Origin: Bacteroidales bacterium
Lineage (GTDB): Bacteria > Bacteroidota > Bacteroidia > Bacteroidales > B18-G4
Reading direction: 5' to 3'
NCBI GenBank assembly: GCA_023145125.1
Contig: JAGLEK010000135.1
Coordinates: 1-6,639 of the forward strand
Length of the DNA stretch: 6,639 bases
Shown: positions 6,069-6,639 of the stretch, in pieces
Position numbering within the stretch: the stretch's first letter is position 1
Layout: each line of letters opens with the position of its first letter
Translations under genes and position numbers: made by a program
The notes under the pieces: model-generated
Told to the model about the DNA's origin: nothing
Databases searched by the model: none
The model's input: the letters and a program-made list of their open reading frames with translations, nothing else

Positions 6069-6076
6069 CAAATATA
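6069..6076 (-). promoter_or_regulatory. Putative -7 element TATATTTG for the editing-domain gene
   Basis: Read on the minus strand, TATATTTG (6076 to 6069) fits TAnnTTTG. Transcription would begin near 6064, about 25 bases before the ATG at 6038. No -33 TTTG is present at the expected distance (6096-6099). The position supports the ATG at 6038 over the TTG at 6071. Confidence 0.5.
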
Positions 6077-6110
6077 CGCAGACTGTGTGAAAGTATTATT
6101 ATAGAATGGG

Positions 6111-6169
6111 ATGCTGAATACTGGATACTGGATGCTGGATACTGGATACTGGATACTGGATACTGGATA
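6111..6169 (+). repeat. ATACTGG heptamer tandem repeat
   Basis: Eight contiguous heptamers run from 6111 to 6166, with a partial ninth (ATA). Six are exact ATACTGG; the first is ATGCTGA and the fourth ATGCTGG. The array lies 35 bases upstream of the -7-like box of the editing-domain gene. The YWILD-type repetitive peptide it would encode on the plus strand is an artefact of the 7-bp period. Confidence 0.93.
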
Positions 6170-6182
6170 AAATGGACTACTA

Positions 6183-6217
6183 ATTTAACATTTAAAACTC
6201 AAAACTCAAAATTACAC
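6183..6217 (+). repeat. Degenerate A-rich heptamer repeat
   Basis: Five units in 7-base register: ATTTAAC, ATTTAAA, ACTCAAA, ACTCAAA, ATTACAC. Only adjacent units are clearly alike, so this looks like a decayed or composite array. It starts 16 bases after the last complete ATACTGG unit. The low complexity of A-rich DNA makes this the weakest of the four arrays. Confidence 0.5.
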
Positions 6218-6639
6218 CAGATGCTCTGCCTAATCAATAGCTGTTAACCTTTATTTGCAGAATATCAAGCTGCAATGGCTTAATATTCTTTAATTCTTTC
6301 CCCTGTATCAGATAAGAATAAGAAGCAAAATAAAAATGCCCACCCATTAATATATAGGAATTTAATATATTTGCTATTGAATAGAAATACAGAAATGGAC
6401 ATCTAAAGAGCAGCTGGGAGTGAGTGAATGTGTTTTAATTATATTATTAACAGGTCTGACACTTGAACAGCATATCAAAGGAGATATACTCTCACATCAG
6501 CACAAAGAATATTAAGAAAGTAATTAGTCCGTTCGATGATTTGTAATAAAAATATAAAACAACATTTTGAAGCACTTTTTTACGTTTACTTCCTCTCTAG
6601 GATGTTAAACATATCAAAAGTTTAAGTTATAAACGAGTT
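6218..6639. other. A+T-rich stretch with no supportable gene
   Basis: No reading frame of convincing length or family resemblance is present on either strand. The longest candidates are a 40-codon minus-strand frame (6280-6402) and a short plus-strand peptide frame lacking an ATG that ends KNIKKVISPFDDL at 6543-6545. Neither is supported by a ribosome site. The base composition is clearly richer in A+T than the coding half. The only regulatory-like sign is a TATATTTG site at 6366-6373. No tRNA cloverleaf or strong terminator hairpin was seen. It may be the upstream region of a gene beyond the window. Confidence 0.6.
6366..6373 (+). promoter_or_regulatory. Orphan -7-like element TATATTTG
   Basis: It matches TAnnTTTG on the plus strand but has no -33 TTTG and no convincing gene after it. 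The first ATG (6395) is followed by a stop after three codons. In DNA this rich in A and T a chance match is quite likely; if real, it would drive a small RNA, a tiny peptide or a long leader. Confidence 0.2.

Noticed and set aside
6039..6071. TTG start at 6071 for the editing-domain protein
   Set aside because: It falls within the TATATTTG promoter-like site, and the family begins at MKLL, which is the ATG at 6036-6038.
6056..6247. Plus-strand frame of 63 codons with a repeated YWILD-type peptide
   Set aside because: The repetitive peptide is produced by the ATACTGG heptamer array read in frame (three units give seven residues). There is no family resemblance and no ribosome site.
6280..6402. 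Minus-strand 40-codon frame with a hydrophobic middle
   Set aside because: It is rich in Phe, Ile and Leu as expected from A+T-rich DNA by chance, has no ribosome site or promoter match, and resembles no family I know.

Overview
The window reads as chromosomal DNA of a member of the phylum Bacteroidota. Three things support this. The linkage rpmG / DUF4295 small protein / ftsY / rimO is typical of that phylum. Several promoter-like sites fit the Bacteroidota -7 consensus TAnnTTTG (one also has the -33 TTTG at a 19-bp spacing), while Shine-Dalgarno sequences are weak. The 491-residue protein of unknown function belongs to a family I know only from these bacteria. No rRNA, tRNA, CRISPR array, insertion sequence or phage gene was seen.

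Layout. Positions 1-3910 are all on the minus strand. In transcription order they are: rpmG (ribosomal protein L33), a 50-residue DUF4295 protein, ftsY (signal recognition particle receptor), rimO (ribosomal protein S12 methylthiotransferase), a secreted MORN-repeat protein, and a hotdog-fold thioesterase cut by the window start. A good promoter precedes rpmG. A strong intrinsic-terminator-like hairpin sits only 15 bases before the ftsY start, so ftsY-rimO is probably fed by read-through. The MORN gene has its own promoter-like site, and its last 29 bases overlap the thioesterase start.

Positions 3911-4181 separate divergent genes and hold two heptamer tandem repeats. Positions 4182-5657 (plus) encode the 491-residue protein of unknown function. 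It converges with, and overlaps by 30 bases, a minus-strand gene at 5628-6038. That gene encodes a stand-alone protein resembling the archaeal threonyl-tRNA synthetase editing domain, but with leucine where the archaeal domain has its key lysine.

Positions 6039-6639 are A+T-rich and have no gene I can support. They hold an ATACTGG heptamer array, a degenerate heptamer array and one promoter-like site.

Functionally the left half is a translation and protein-targeting block: ribosome component, ribosome modification and membrane targeting. The editing-domain protein adds a possible tRNA quality-control function. I see no defence system or biosynthetic cluster. The most unusual signals are the hairpin before ftsY, the lysine-less editing domain, and four intergenic repeat arrays that all have a 7-bp period.
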